Source: Actinomadura meyerae (lineage in GTDB: Bacteria; Actinomycetota; Actinomycetes; Streptosporangiales; Streptosporangiaceae). Taken from it: DNA of 64,000 nucleotides. Position 1 is the first letter of the stretch; each line of letters begins with the position of its first letter. The position numbers and the translations under genes were made by a program. The stretch covers positions 23,762 to 87,761 of the forward strand of contig NZ_FZOR01000037.1 in NCBI RefSeq assembly GCF_900188445.1, given 5' to 3'. Below are positions 1 through 8,046 of this stretch, one piece after another. A model generated the notes under the pieces. It saw nothing but the letters and a program-made list of their open reading frames with translations. It was not told the DNA's origin and made no database searches.

Positions 1-546
1 GGTGACCTGCAGTTCGAGCAGGGCGTGCGCGACCCCGGCGACCAGCACTGTGATGTCCATGTCCTGAGCGTCCGCGCGGAAAACGCCCTGGGCGATGCCG
101 AGCGTGAGGATGCGCTCGGCGTAGCGGCCCAATCCCGGGTCTTCGACGCCTTCGGCGCTGCTGAGGACGTCGGCCATGAGCCGGTTCCTCGCCAAGCGCG
201 CGAAGATGTCGACGAGTGCGTTCTCCATGGCCCGGTAGGCGTCGGCCTCGGCTTCGGCGGCCGCCGTCTCGAGCCGTGCGGCCAGCCAGTCGGTGTGGAC
301 CTGGGCGAGCGCGCGGACCAGGTCGGCCTTCGTCGGGAAGCTCCGGTAGACCGTGGCCTTGCCGACGCCCGCGCGGGCCGCGACCTGCGGGATCGTCGCG
401 TCGAGCCCGTGCTCGGTGAAGACCTCGACCGCCGCCGCGAGGACGCGCTCATGGTTGCGGCGTGCGTCCGCCCGGCGCGTCGACCACTCCCCGGACTCGC
501 CGACGGCGTCGCTGACGCTCTCGGTGACCCCGGACATGGGCTTCAT
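1..546 (-). CDS. TetR family regulator (3' end outside window)
   Basis: The reverse strand reads open from ATG 546 to the window edge (182 codons, no stop), so the C-terminus is missing. After a short N-terminal extension it has a classical TetR DNA-binding domain at about residues 25-70, with HTH residues ending in GVGKATVYRSFPTK. The rest is the variable ligand-binding half. A GAGGAG ribosome site lies 10 bases before ATG 546; a second in-frame ATG is at 537. It is divergent from the MMPL exporter and two matching palindromes sit between them, so it is probably the exporter's repressor (inference). The inducer is unknown. Confidence 0.85.
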   Translation of the reverse strand, partial: MKPMSGVTESVSDAVGESGEWSTRRADARRNHERVLAAAVEVFTEHGLDATIPQVAARAGVGKATVYRSFPTKADLVRALAQVHTDWLAARLETAAAEAEADAYRAMENALVDIFARLARNRLMADVLSSAEGVEDPGLGRYAERILTLGIAQGVFRADAQDMDITVLVAGVAHALLELQVT

Positions 547-642
547 GGTGCCACAGCTCCTCGCCTCGCCGGCTGCGCGACACCGCCCGCTCCAACGCCC
601 CGGGTTGCGCGGTGTGAGGTCGTGCACACTTCGAGCATCAAC

Positions 643-658
643 TGGACCTTAGGGTCCA
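643..658. promoter_or_regulatory. Operator 1 for the TetR/MMPL pair
   Basis: The palindrome TGGACCTTAGGGTCCA has 6-base arms around 4 bases. It lies in the divergent TetR/MMPL intergenic region and matches a second copy 39 bases downstream. Paired operators of this kind are typical of TetR-type repressors; assignment to this TetR is inferred. Confidence 0.6.
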
Positions 659-681
659 TTTGCTCCTACCGTAGCGCTAAC

Positions 682-697
682 CGGACCTCGGGGTCCA
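682..697. promoter_or_regulatory. Operator 2 for the TetR/MMPL pair
   Basis: CGGACCTCGGGGTCCA is a near-copy of the palindrome at 643-658, with one arm mismatch. It ends 11 bases before the GGAGG ribosome site of the exporter, so a bound repressor would probably block transcription of that gene. Confidence 0.55.
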
Positions 698-721
698 GAT
701 CGTTCTTCGGAGGCAGTGGTC

Positions 722-2995
722 ATGGCGTGGCAGTTGTTCCGGCTCGGCCGGTGGTCCTTCGCGCACCGGAAGGCGGTGGTCGCCGCCTGGCTGCTGCTGT
801 TGACGGTGCTCGGGGTCGGCGCCGCCACGCTCTCCGGGAAGACCAACGACAACTTCGAGCTCTCCGGAATCGAGTCCACCCAGGCGTTCGACCTCATCAA
901 GGAACGCAGCCCGCAGGCCGCTCCGGACGGCGCCACCGCCCGGATCGTGTTCGAGGCCCCCGACGGCGGCACGCTGACCGACGCGGCCAACAAGTCGGTC
1001 GTCACCCGCGCGCTCGCCGAACTGAAGACCACCGACGTCCAGTCGATCTCGGACCCCTTCACCGCCGGCACCATCTCGCAGGACGGCCGCGTCGGGTACG
1101 CGACGGTCAGCTACACCAAGACCGCGGTCGAGCTGAAGGACGCCGACAAGAACGCCCTCGAGGACGCCGCGGAGGCGGCGGAGGACGCCGGGCTCAACGT
1201 CGCCATCGGCGGGGACGCCCTCGCGGGCGTGACCGAGCCCCCGATCGGGGAGCTCGTCGGCATCGCGGTCGCGATCGTGGTCCTCACCATCACGCTGGGC
1301 TCCCTGGTCGCCGCCGGCATGCCGCTCCTGACCGCGCTCGTCGGCGTCGGCGTCGGAATGCTCGCCATCACCACCCTGACCGGGTTCGTCGAACTCAGCT
1401 CCGTGACCCCGGCCCTGGGCACCATGCTCGGTCTGGCCGTGGGCATCGACTACGCCCTGTTCATCGTGTCCCGCTACCAGCACGAGGTCCGGTCGGGGCG
1501 GCCCCTGGACGAGGCCGCCGGCCGTGCCGTCGGCACCGCCGGCTCCGCGGTCGTGTTCGCCGGCCTCACGGTCGTCATCGCGCTGGGCGGGCTCGCGGTG
1601 TGCGGCGTCGGGTTCCTCACGCAGATGGGCCTCGCGGGGGCCTTCATGGTCGCCATCGCGGTCCTCATCGCGCTGACCCTGGTGCCCGCCATCCTCGGCT
1701 TCACCGGCAGGCGGGTCACCGGGGGCCGCCTGAGGTTCCTCGCCAGGAACGACGCCGAGGACGACCAGGCCCGGACGAACGGACGGCGCTGGGTCGAGGC
1801 CGTCAGCAAGAACCGCTGGCCCGCCCTCATCGCCGGCATCGCCCTCGCGGCCGTCGCCTCCGTCCCGGTCGCGTCCATGGAGCTCGCACTCCCCGACGAC
1901 TCCGGCAAGCCGTCCAGCACGGACGCCCGGCAGTCCTACGACCTCATCGCCGACAACTTCGGCGCCGGCGCCAACGGTCCGCTGATCGTGGTCGTCGACA
2001 CCGAGAAGGCCGGCGACCCCGCCGCCGCGGTCGCCGCCGTGACCGAGGACCTGCGGGCCATGGCCGCCGAGGACGGCTCCGACATCGGCGCCGTCGTCCC
2101 GGCCGTCGGCAGCGACGCTCCAGAGGCGCGGCAGGCGTTCGAGCGGCAACTCGAGGCCGTCCGGTTCGCCGCCATCACCGTCATCCCGAAGTCAGGTCCG
2201 TCCGACCAGTCCACCAAGGAGCTGGTCGCGGACATCCGCGGCGCGGTCGCGGACCTCCCGGCCGAGACCGGCGCCCGGGCCCTGGTCACCGGGCAGACCG
2301 CCGTCGGCGTCGACCTGGCGAACAAGCTCCTGGACGTCTTCCCGCTCTACCTCGCCATCGTCGTCGGGCTCGCGATCTTCCTGCTCATCGCGGTCTTCCG
2401 CTCGATCTGGGTGCCGATCAAGGCGGCGCTCGGGTTCCTGCTCTCGATCGGCGTCTCCCTCGGCGCGACGGTCGCGGTGTTCCAGTGGGGCTGGCTGCAG
2501 GGACTCATCGGGCTCGACGCCACCAGCCCGGTGCTGTTCATCCTTCCCATCCTGCTCACCGGCATCCTGTTCGGCCTCGCGATGGACTACGAGGTGTTCC
2601 TGGTGACCCGGATGCGCGAGGCCTACGTGCACGGCACCCCGGCGCGGCGGGCGATCGTCGACGGTTTCGCGCACAGCGCGCGGGTCGTGGTCGCGGCCGC
2701 GGTCATCATGATCGGCGTCTTCGGCGGGTTCGCGCTCTCCGGCGACCCGATCCTGAAGTCCATCGGCTTCGCCCTCGCGGTCGGCGTCCTCGCCGACGCC
2801 TTCCTGGTTCGGATGCTGATCGTGCCCGCGGTCATGGCGATCGCCGGCGAGCGCATCTGGTGGATGCCCCGATGGATGCGGCCCCTCGTCCCGAACCTCG
2901 ACATCGAGGGCGAGGGCCTCACCCGCCGCCTCGACCAGACCGGCGACGAGGCGGCCCCTGCGCCCTCGGTTGTGCGCTCATCTGCAGCGAACTGA
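722..2995 (+). CDS. MMPL-type RND transporter
   Basis: A 757-residue inner-membrane transporter of the MMPL branch of the RND superfamily, which exports lipids or drugs using the proton gradient. It shows the family layout: TM1 near residue 20, a large extracytoplasmic loop, a cluster of membrane segments with GIDYALFIVSRY, then a second loop and a second cluster with the matching GLAMDYEVFLVTR. Both transmembrane Asp-Tyr motifs needed for proton relay are present. I chose ATG 722 because GGAGG (709-713) lies 8 bases upstream; GTG 716 is too close to it. Probably repressed by the divergent TetR through the two palindromes. Substrate cannot be told from sequence. Confidence 0.92.
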   Translation: MAWQLFRLGRWSFAHRKAVVAAWLLLLTVLGVGAATLSGKTNDNFELSGIESTQAFDLIKERSPQAAPDGATARIVFEAPDGGTLTDAANKSVVTRALAELKTTDVQSISDPFTAGTISQDGRVGYATVSYTKTAVELKDADKNALEDAAEAAEDAGLNVAIGGDALAGVTEPPIGELVGIAVAIVVLTITLGSLVAAGMPLLTALVGVGVGMLAITTLTGFVELSSVTPALGTMLGLAVGIDYALFIVSRYQHEVRSGRPLDEAAGRAVGTAGSAVVFAGLTVVIALGGLAVCGVGFLTQMGLAGAFMVAIAVLIALTLVPAILGFTGRRVTGGRLRFLARNDAEDDQARTNGRRWVEAVSKNRWPALIAGIALAAVASVPVASMELALPDDSGKPSSTDARQSYDLIADNFGAGANGPLIVVVDTEKAGDPAAAVAAVTEDLRAMAAEDGSDIGAVVPAVGSDAPEARQAFERQLEAVRFAAITVIPKSGPSDQSTKELVADIRGAVADLPAETGARALVTGQTAVGVDLANKLLDVFPLYLAIVVGLAIFLLIAVFRSIWVPIKAALGFLLSIGVSLGATVAVFQWGWLQGLIGLDATSPVLFILPILLTGILFGLAMDYEVFLVTRMREAYVHGTPARRAIVDGFAHSARVVVAAAVIMIGVFGGFALSGDPILKSIGFALAVGVLADAFLVRMLIVPAVMAIAGERIWWMPRWMRPLVPNLDIEGEGLTRRLDQTGDEAAPAPSVVRSSAAN

Positions 2996-3072
2996 CCGTG
3001 TTCTTTCGTTCGGCTGCGGACGCGGCGCGGCATGCGTTCGGCGAGGGCCGCCGCCTCCGTCAGGGCCGTCGT

Positions 3073-3290
3073 TCAGCGAAGTACGGCTGCCAGTAGGTCG
3101 GTGCCCAGGGCCGCCAGGTCGGGCAGGTTGAGGGAGTAGCGGACGTAGCGTCCCTGCCGCTGGGACGTGAGCAGGCCCGCGCGGCGCAGGACGGCGAGGT
3201 GGCGGGAGACGCCTCCTGGAGCGCACCGCGGGCCTGGGCGCCCCGCAGGCCCCCGGACGGCAGGCCGCCGATGTCGATGCTCAACGTCAT
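3073..3290 (-). pseudogene. ArsR-family regulator remnant with internal deletion
   Basis: Two pieces of a regulator in different frames. Reading from ATG 3290, one frame begins MTLSIDIGGLPSGGL, which looks like a normal regulator N-terminus. From about 3215 another frame encodes an ArsR winged-helix C-terminus containing CAPGGVSRHLAVLRRAGLL and RYVRYSL, ending at TGA 3073-3075. That frame has no ATG or GTG of its own after its upstream stop. The simplest reading is a gene that lost most of its middle and shifted frame. It is divergent from an MFS gene that also looks internally deleted. Parent length (about 300 residues or more) is inferred from memory of related proteins. Confidence 0.6.
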
Positions 3291-3331
3291 CCCCCCATCA
3301 TCGCCGGTCGGACGGCTGACGACCTCGCCGA

Positions 3332-3348
3332 TTGACGGTGTCCGTCAA
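3332..3348. promoter_or_regulatory. 17-bp inverted repeat, likely operator
   Basis: TTGACGG TGT CCGTCAA is a perfect inverted repeat with 7-base arms, between the ArsR remnant and the MFS start. It is a good candidate for the operator once used by the ArsR-type regulator (inference). Confidence 0.5.
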
Positions 3349-3390
3349 CTGATGGGGGCCGGTTCGGCGACCGGACGCACCGTTGACGCC

Positions 3391-4281
3391 ATGGCGTCCA
3401 CGATCAAGATCCAGCCGCGCGTCCTCGTCCGTGCCTCCGGAGGCCCCCGCTATGCCGTCGCCCTGGCCGTGGACGCGCTCGGCACCGGCCTGCTGCGGCC
3501 CTTTCTGCTGATCTACGGCGTGACGGTGCTGGGACTGTCCGCGCCGGTCACCGGCACCGCCATGACGGTCGGCGCCGTCGCGGGCCTGGTGTGCATGCCC
3601 GCGGTCGGCCGATGGCTGGACCGGGGCGCGCGCAGCACGGTCGTCGCGGCGTCGATGCTGGTGCGGGTCCTGGGCGTGGCGCTGCTGCTGGCCGCCAACG
3701 TGATCTACGTGTTCTGCCTGAACGTCCCCGAGGTCGCGGTCCCTCTCGTCCTGGTGACGCAGATGGACGCCTCCCCGGTGTGGTCGGGGGCCGTCTTCGC
3801 GGCCAACACGGCGCTGGTGATCACCCTGCAGGTTCCGGTCACCGTCCTGCTGTCCCGCTTCCCCCGCCGGTCCGTGCTGGTGTTCGCCGGGGTGGTGCTC
3901 ACCGCGTCCTACCTCGGCTTCTTGGCGGCCACCTCTCTGGGAGACGGCTGGGGTGCCCCGGGCGTGGCCGCGGTGTCCTTGGTCTGCACCCTCGGCGAGA
4001 TCGTCTATGCGGGCAGCGCGACCGCGCTCGTCACCGCCCTCGCCCCGGCCCATGTCCTGGGACGCGCCCTCGCCCGCTTCCAGCTCTCCACGGGCTTCGG
4101 CCTCGCTGTCTCCCCGGCGGCCATCACCGCCCTCGCGTCCCACGGCCCGTCCGCACTCTGGGGCGGTCTCGCCACCGCGACACTTCTCTCCGCTGGAGCC
4201 GTCGCCGCCGATCAGGGCCGGGGAACCCGACCCGGCGGTTCCCGCGAACAGGGCCCTCACCCGGATCGGGTGAGGCCCTAG
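3391..4281 (+). pseudogene. MFS transporter with in-frame loss of middle segments
   Basis: The 296-residue reading frame from ATG 3391 is clearly of the major facilitator superfamily, but such proteins are usually near 400 residues with 12 membrane segments. The N-terminal segments (LGTGLLRPFLLIYG, then GRWLDRGARS, the loop 2-3 region) run normally to VALLLAA. The protein then jumps to NVIYVFCLNVPEVAVPL, which resembles the start of the C-terminal half. Segments 4-6 and the central loop appear missing, leaving about nine. The reading frame is intact, so a protein may be made, but transport activity is doubtful. Longer starts upstream (ATG 3274) would add a poor N-terminus. Confidence 0.6.
4251..4278 (+). 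terminator. Hairpin at the MFS 3' end
   Basis: GGGCCCTCACCCG pairs with CGGGTGAGGCCC around a 3-base loop, with one bulged base. The stem overlaps the MFS stop codon region. No T-run follows, which is common in high-GC actinomycetes. Confidence 0.5.
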
Positions 4282-4440
4282 GGCCCTACTGGACCGGCCG
4301 GCCCGCGTCTACATTCTCTTTCAGCCAGCACAGCCCGCAATTCGCATTCAAGTATCGGGCGAGATTCGGAACACGGCTCCTGCTGGTCGAGGCGCGCCTT
4401 TCTCCGCGCGTCGAACATCATCTCTCCGAAGGTGGTCAGC

Positions 4441-5142
4441 ATGCGCAAGCGTGTCCAGTTCTCAGCGATGGCGCTGGCGATGGCCGGCGTGGCGGGCGGG
4501 GTGGTGGTGGCCACCTCGCCCGGTGAGCCGCCCAAGTCGACCGCGCTGTCCTCGGGGTCGTCCGCGAAAGCGGGCACCACCTACCAACGCCCCTACATGC
4601 AGGTGCAGAAGTACTGGTCCAAGCCGCTCAAGCGCTGCATGATCATCACATTGTGGGGCACCGTCAGCTACAAGCTCTCGACCCAGAACGCCCGCTGGAA
4701 GACCTACCACGACCGGACGATCAAGCAGCCGACGATGCGGTTGACCGTGCGGACCAAGTGCGGTTCCGGCGGCAAGAACGTCAAGGTCAACAAGGCCAAG
4801 ATAAGGCAGCGCTGGTGGGACTCCTCCTGCCGCGCCGAACCGTCCATCGGGGGCGGCGTTCCGTGGTCGGTGGCCTTCGCCGTCGCCTTCGACTGCGGTG
4901 ATGTCAAGACGGCGTCACGATCCACGTCGTACGGGAAGCACCACACCTACACCCAGTACAACAGCTCCACGAAGGTCAAGTGGGGCAGTACCAGCGACGC
5001 ATGGACATGGAACCCCTACGAGAAGGACGGCAAATGGTGGCCGCTGTGCCTGAGCGCCAGCACCACGGCGACGATCTGGCGCGGAGCCAAGTCCGACACC
5101 TGGCCGACCGGCAAGTTCAGGGTGTGCGTGCGCCACAAGTAG
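4441..5142 (+). CDS. Secreted six-cysteine protein of unknown function
   Basis: A 233-residue protein that I do not recognise. It starts MRKRVQF, followed by an Ala/Val-rich hydrophobic stretch (residues about 8-25) typical of a Sec signal peptide. The mature part is rich in Lys, Trp, Tyr, Ser and Thr and has six cysteines, suggesting up to three disulfides. The segments KYWSKPLKRCMIITLWGTVS and WWPLCLSAST look beta-rich. ATG 4441 is preferred because GAAGG lies 8 bases upstream; GTG 4432 is also in frame. It stands alone, followed by two strong hairpins. A small extracellular binding or spore-surface protein is possible but unproven. Confidence 0.75.
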   Translation: MRKRVQFSAMALAMAGVAGGVVVATSPGEPPKSTALSSGSSAKAGTTYQRPYMQVQKYWSKPLKRCMIITLWGTVSYKLSTQNARWKTYHDRTIKQPTMRLTVRTKCGSGGKNVKVNKAKIRQRWWDSSCRAEPSIGGGVPWSVAFAVAFDCGDVKTASRSTSYGKHHTYTQYNSSTKVKWGSTSDAWTWNPYEKDGKWWPLCLSASTTATIWRGAKSDTWPTGKFRVCVRHK

Positions 5143-5149
5143 CGGGGTC

Positions 5150-5184
5150 GCCGGTTCCGGGGAGCGCGACGGTTCGGAACCGGC
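5150..5184 (+). terminator. Hairpin downstream of the secreted protein
   Basis: GCCGGTTCCG pairs perfectly with CGGAACCGGC across a 15-base loop, eight bases after the stop codon. It is the first of two successive stems. Confidence 0.5.
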
Positions 5185-5198
5185 GGCAGCGGTAGACC

Positions 5199-5229
5199 GG
5201 CAGCCGGGCAAGCGCACTGCCCGGCTGCC
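5199..5229 (+). terminator. Strong second hairpin
   Basis: GGCAGCCGGGCA pairs perfectly with TGCCCGGCTGCC across a 7-base loop. It probably completes termination of the secreted-protein transcript; no T-run follows. Confidence 0.65.
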
Positions 5230-5703
5230 CTCTGCTGCCGTGCCCAATCCGCACCTTTCATCCTTTTAGGCGTCGAAAGTCGGATTACCGGACCGCGCGA
5301 GTCGAGATGGTGTCCGCCGAATGGACGGCGGTCTCGATCATTCTCGTGGCCGGATGCGGCAACGTCCGGTCCGCATGTGCGGCGTCCGGTGTCGAGGAAG
5401 TTCACGCGGCAACCGACCTCCGCGTGCATTAGGGATCTAGAAACGATCGCCGTCCGCCGGCAAATCCGCAGGGAGAGGACGGTGAGCCAGTGCGATGCGC
5501 AGCGGGCCGCCGTTAATGATCGGTAATGCATGGCACATCGCTCGCCATTTTTCCATTGCTCCTCTTGGAATGCTTCGCTCTCGCTGACGTCTGATAGATG
5601 GGGCCGCGATGCCCTTCGCTCCTGTGGTGTGCTGCATCGAGTCGGGCTCGGGGCGCGGTCTCCTTTACGCGCCCACGAGATGCACACGGGGTGAAGGAGC
5701 ATC
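5230..5703. other. Gene-free stretch, locally AT-richer
   Basis: About 470 bases with no convincing coding signal on either strand. Short frames here (for example minus 5437-5637) lack the codon bias of neighbouring genes. The segment around 5440-5600 is visibly richer in A and T than the flanks, and it presumably carries the promoter of the two-gene unknown cassette that follows. I could not pick a clear -35/-10 pair. Confidence 0.5.
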
Positions 5704-6837
5704 GTGCAACCCACTCTCAGATCACCGCTACCGGTCCTGTGGACGACGTGGCTCGGCACGCGGACGGCGGACACGCAACTGGTCCAGGCGTACGTGAGGG
5801 CAGTAGTGGAGCCGACGTGGAATCGGCTGAAGCAGATCGCGACGATCGAGAAGGCCGATCCGGCGCAGGTCTCCTGGGGCAAGTTCCTCGACCACTGGCG
5901 GGGCCGGCAGGGCGTGGTGGCCCCGAACACCGGCACGCTCCTCGACCAGGCGGTCACCGATCTGGCCGCGACCGCCCACCAGCTCCAGGGGGCGATGGCC
6001 AGGCCCGAGAAGGCCCAGTCGGAGACGTCGCCGCTCGGCGCGCATGTCAATCCCGGCACCGCCGCCGACCTGCTACTGGCCTCGGCCCGCGGTGTCCGCG
6101 GCTGGCGGGCCGAATGGGCGCAGGGCCCCATCGGGGTCGACATCAACGACCCGAGCGTCCCGGAGGAGGTCAGGGCCCTGGTGGCGTTCATCCTGAGCAC
6201 GGACGACGTGGTCGGCCTCGTGTACGACAGGGACGAGCGCGACCGCGAGCCGTCCCGCGGGCAGAGCACCGACGCCGCATACGCCGCCACGTTCGCCGCG
6301 GAGACCCGCGTCATCGGCGCCCGTGACCGTTCGGTCAGCACCAAGCACTACGGGGTCATGCGGAGTTGGCACATGGACGTCAACGACTGGATATGCCCCT
6401 CCCGCGGAGCCGAGACCCAGTCCACCCGGGCCCACAACTACCGGACGGCCAACAAGGCCGAGTTCGCCAACGGGTACGGCATCGAGGCGGCCGCCGACGT
6501 CCGCAACCGCAAAGAGGTCAAGCGGACGCTGGTGGAGAACAAGAAGCCCGTCGCGCAGGGAATGACCGAGTTCAACGTGCTCTTCGACACCAACGGCCGG
6601 CTGGTCTTCGACTACCAGGCCGGTGACTTCTACCTCACCGGGCACTACGCCTCCTACGAGGTGCCGAGCGCCGCGCTCGCGCCCGGCGACCAGCCGGGCG
6701 GCCGGAAATGCTGGCCCTACTTCAAGCTGCTCAACGCCGACCAGGTCGCGCTCACGACCGCCGGCCACATGGAGGTCGGACGGCTGCGGTACTGGGAGAA
6801 CCTCCGCAGGCAGGGACACGGCCACACGCTGGGCTGA
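5704..6837 (+). CDS. Unknown protein, first gene of a two-gene cassette
   Basis: A 377-residue, apparently soluble protein that I do not recognise. No signal peptide or membrane segment is visible. The N-terminal third is helical-looking (VQAYVRAVVEPTWNRLKQIA). The central and C-terminal parts are richer in aromatic and charged residues (YGVMRSWHMDVNDWICPSRG, FNVLFDTNGRLVFDYQAGDF, YLTGHYASYEVP). Start GTG 5704 follows AAGGAG (5694-5699) with a short 4-base spacer. The next gene begins 30 bases after its stop and both end at a strong terminator, so they are probably cotranscribed. Codon use matches a genuine actinomycete gene. Confidence 0.75.
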   Translation: MQPTLRSPLPVLWTTWLGTRTADTQLVQAYVRAVVEPTWNRLKQIATIEKADPAQVSWGKFLDHWRGRQGVVAPNTGTLLDQAVTDLAATAHQLQGAMARPEKAQSETSPLGAHVNPGTAADLLLASARGVRGWRAEWAQGPIGVDINDPSVPEEVRALVAFILSTDDVVGLVYDRDERDREPSRGQSTDAAYAATFAAETRVIGARDRSVSTKHYGVMRSWHMDVNDWICPSRGAETQSTRAHNYRTANKAEFANGYGIEAAADVRNRKEVKRTLVENKKPVAQGMTEFNVLFDTNGRLVFDYQAGDFYLTGHYASYEVPSAALAPGDQPGGRKCWPYFKLLNADQVALTTAGHMEVGRLRYWENLRRQGHGHTLG

Positions 6838-6867
6838 CCCGGGACACCAACGACGAAAGGCAGTCAC

Positions 6868-7740
6868 ATGGCCGAAGAACTACCGCCTCAGGGCACCGTC
6901 GAAATCGGCGCCGCAGGACCCGACAGCCACCGCGACTCCTACGACCACAGCACGCTCGACAACCTCATCACGCGGTTGATGAAGGGGCGAAAGTTGCCCG
7001 CGTGGTACGAGAAAACGGCGCGGAGGCTCCTCCAGGAGCTGATCAAACCGAAGGTCACCTACAGGTTCGCCGACGACGAGGCGGTCCACTACTGGACGCT
7101 CACCCGGGTCGTCACCACACACCTCTGGACGCTGAGCACGGAAATGCTCGCGGAGCCGGACAACCAGGAACTGCGCGAGGAGCCCTGGCAGGAGACCTGG
7201 TCGGAGCAGTATCTGGCGATCGAGAGACTGCGCGCGCAATTCCAGGCCGCCGCGGGCGGGAATTTCACCTTCCTGGGGAAGGACTACCAGCTGAAGAGGC
7301 AGTTCCCGGACATCGCCAACCACATCTATGTGTACCGCCGCGGCACCTCCGTCGTCTACCACGGCATCAAGATCTCGACCGCACGCGCGATCATGGACGC
7401 CATCGAGGGTCCGGCCAGGAAGCTCGCTGAGGCCGACATCGACGACTTCGTGTGCGCGTTCTTCGCCGAGCCGACCAGGTGGCCCGAAGAGCAGATGTTC
7501 AACCTCCTCGCGATAGCCGGAACACGCTCGGACACTCAACTCACCGGCGACAACGGCATCCTGCCGCTGGCTTCGGGAAGCACCTGGGAGGCCAGACTGA
7601 ACGCTCCCGGCCGCGAAGTCCCCCGGCGCATCGTCGAATACACCACGTCGATCGGCCTCCACCACGCCCTCAACCAGGAGCTCGCCGGATCGTCGAGTCC
7701 GGAGCAGTTCGCGCTGGAGGTCATCAGGAACATGACGTAA
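6868..7740 (+). CDS. Unknown protein, second gene of the cassette
   Basis: A 290-residue soluble protein with no family I recognise. The start ATG 6868 has GAAAGG upstream. Residues about 27-60 (STLDNLITRLMKGRKLPAWY) and 85-130 look helical, followed by a segment rich in Tyr and Phe (FTFLGKDYQLKRQFPDIANH, YVYRRGTSVVYHGIKISTAR). The last third continues helical, with a Trp-Pro-rich break (EPTRWPEEQMFNLLAIAG). Cotranscription with the preceding gene and absence of known domains in either suggest a dedicated two-protein function. Nothing in the sequence shows an enzyme active site. Confidence 0.75.
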   Translation: MAEELPPQGTVEIGAAGPDSHRDSYDHSTLDNLITRLMKGRKLPAWYEKTARRLLQELIKPKVTYRFADDEAVHYWTLTRVVTTHLWTLSTEMLAEPDNQELREEPWQETWSEQYLAIERLRAQFQAAAGGNFTFLGKDYQLKRQFPDIANHIYVYRRGTSVVYHGIKISTARAIMDAIEGPARKLAEADIDDFVCAFFAEPTRWPEEQMFNLLAIAGTRSDTQLTGDNGILPLASGSTWEARLNAPGREVPRRIVEYTTSIGLHHALNQELAGSSSPEQFALEVIRNMT

Positions 7741-7747
7741 TGGCGGC

Positions 7748-7780
7748 CGCCGGTGGTGCGGCACCGCCGCACCACCGGCG
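7748..7780 (+). terminator. Very strong hairpin ending the two-gene cassette
   Basis: A perfect 15-base-pair stem with a 3-base loop (arms 7748-7762 and 7766-7780), eight bases after the TAA stop. The arms are nearly all G and C, so this should be an efficient terminator. Confidence 0.75.
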
Positions 7781-7860
7781 CTCACGAGCCGTGCCCGGCC
7801 CCGGCCCCGGCCCCCAAGCCCGTAACCCGCTTGGCGCCGGGGCGGGCATGTGAGAACGTG

Positions 7861-7947
7861 GTGCACGTGATCAGCACGGCAAGGACGCAACGCTCGACCG
7901 CCGTCGGCGGCGGGCGTGTTGTCGTGCTCGCTCCTGGGCGTCGATGA
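7861..7947 (+). CDS. Putative leader peptide upstream of the release-factor-like gene
   Basis: A 28-codon frame beginning GTG 7861 (GTG 7858 and 7867 are also in frame) and ending ...VVVLAPGRR then TGA at 7945-7947. It lies 99 bases before the release-factor-like gene. Its stop codon is inside the 5' arm of an 11-base-pair stem. A ribosome waiting at that stop would therefore open the stem. No good ribosome site is visible, so translation is unproven; it may be leaderless. Interpretation as a regulatory leader is inference from position and structure. Confidence 0.45.
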   Translation: MHVISTARTQRSTAVGGGRVVVLAPGRR

Positions 7948-7995
7948 GTCCAGCGCCGCATCGCGGCGCTCCCCCCGTCCTCTCGACTCATCGAC
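7940..7995 (+). promoter_or_regulatory. Nested hairpin attenuator candidate
   Basis: The outer arms GTCGATGAGTC (7940-7950) and GACTCATCGAC (7985-7995) pair perfectly over 11 bases. Inside them AGCGCCGC (7952-7959) and GCGGCGCT (7963-7970) form an 8-base-pair hairpin. The outer stem is followed at once by TTTCCCCTTTT, the most T-rich run in this area, as in an intrinsic terminator. The leader-peptide stop codon lies in the 5' arm. This has the layout of a transcription or translation attenuator (inference). Confidence 0.6.
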
Positions 7996-8006
7996 TTTCC
8001 CCTTTT

Positions 8007-8025
8007 CGCCGGTTCGCCACCGGCG
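8007..8025 (+). promoter_or_regulatory. Small hairpin before the release-factor-like start
   Basis: CGCCGGT pairs with ACCGGCG around a 5-base loop, ending 9 bases before the AGGAG ribosome site at 8035-8039. It may form part of the same leader RNA switch. Confidence 0.4.
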
Positions 8026-8046
8026 CTCACTCCCAGGAGCCTTGCC

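Noticed and set aside
25..3096. Very long plus-strand reading frame (1023 codons) over the TetR and MMPL region
   Set aside because: It is the antisense of the TetR gene and then an out-of-phase frame of the MMPL gene; composition is Arg/Gly-rich shadow sequence with no recognisable domain.
5437..5637. Short minus-strand frame in the 5.2-5.7 kb gap
   Set aside because: No ribosome site, no codon bias, no recognisable motif; the region more likely carries a promoter.
7858..8046. Possible tRNA or known riboswitch in the release-factor leader
   Set aside because: No cloverleaf arms with a GGTTCRA-type loop and no conserved riboswitch core; nested inverted repeats fit an attenuator better.
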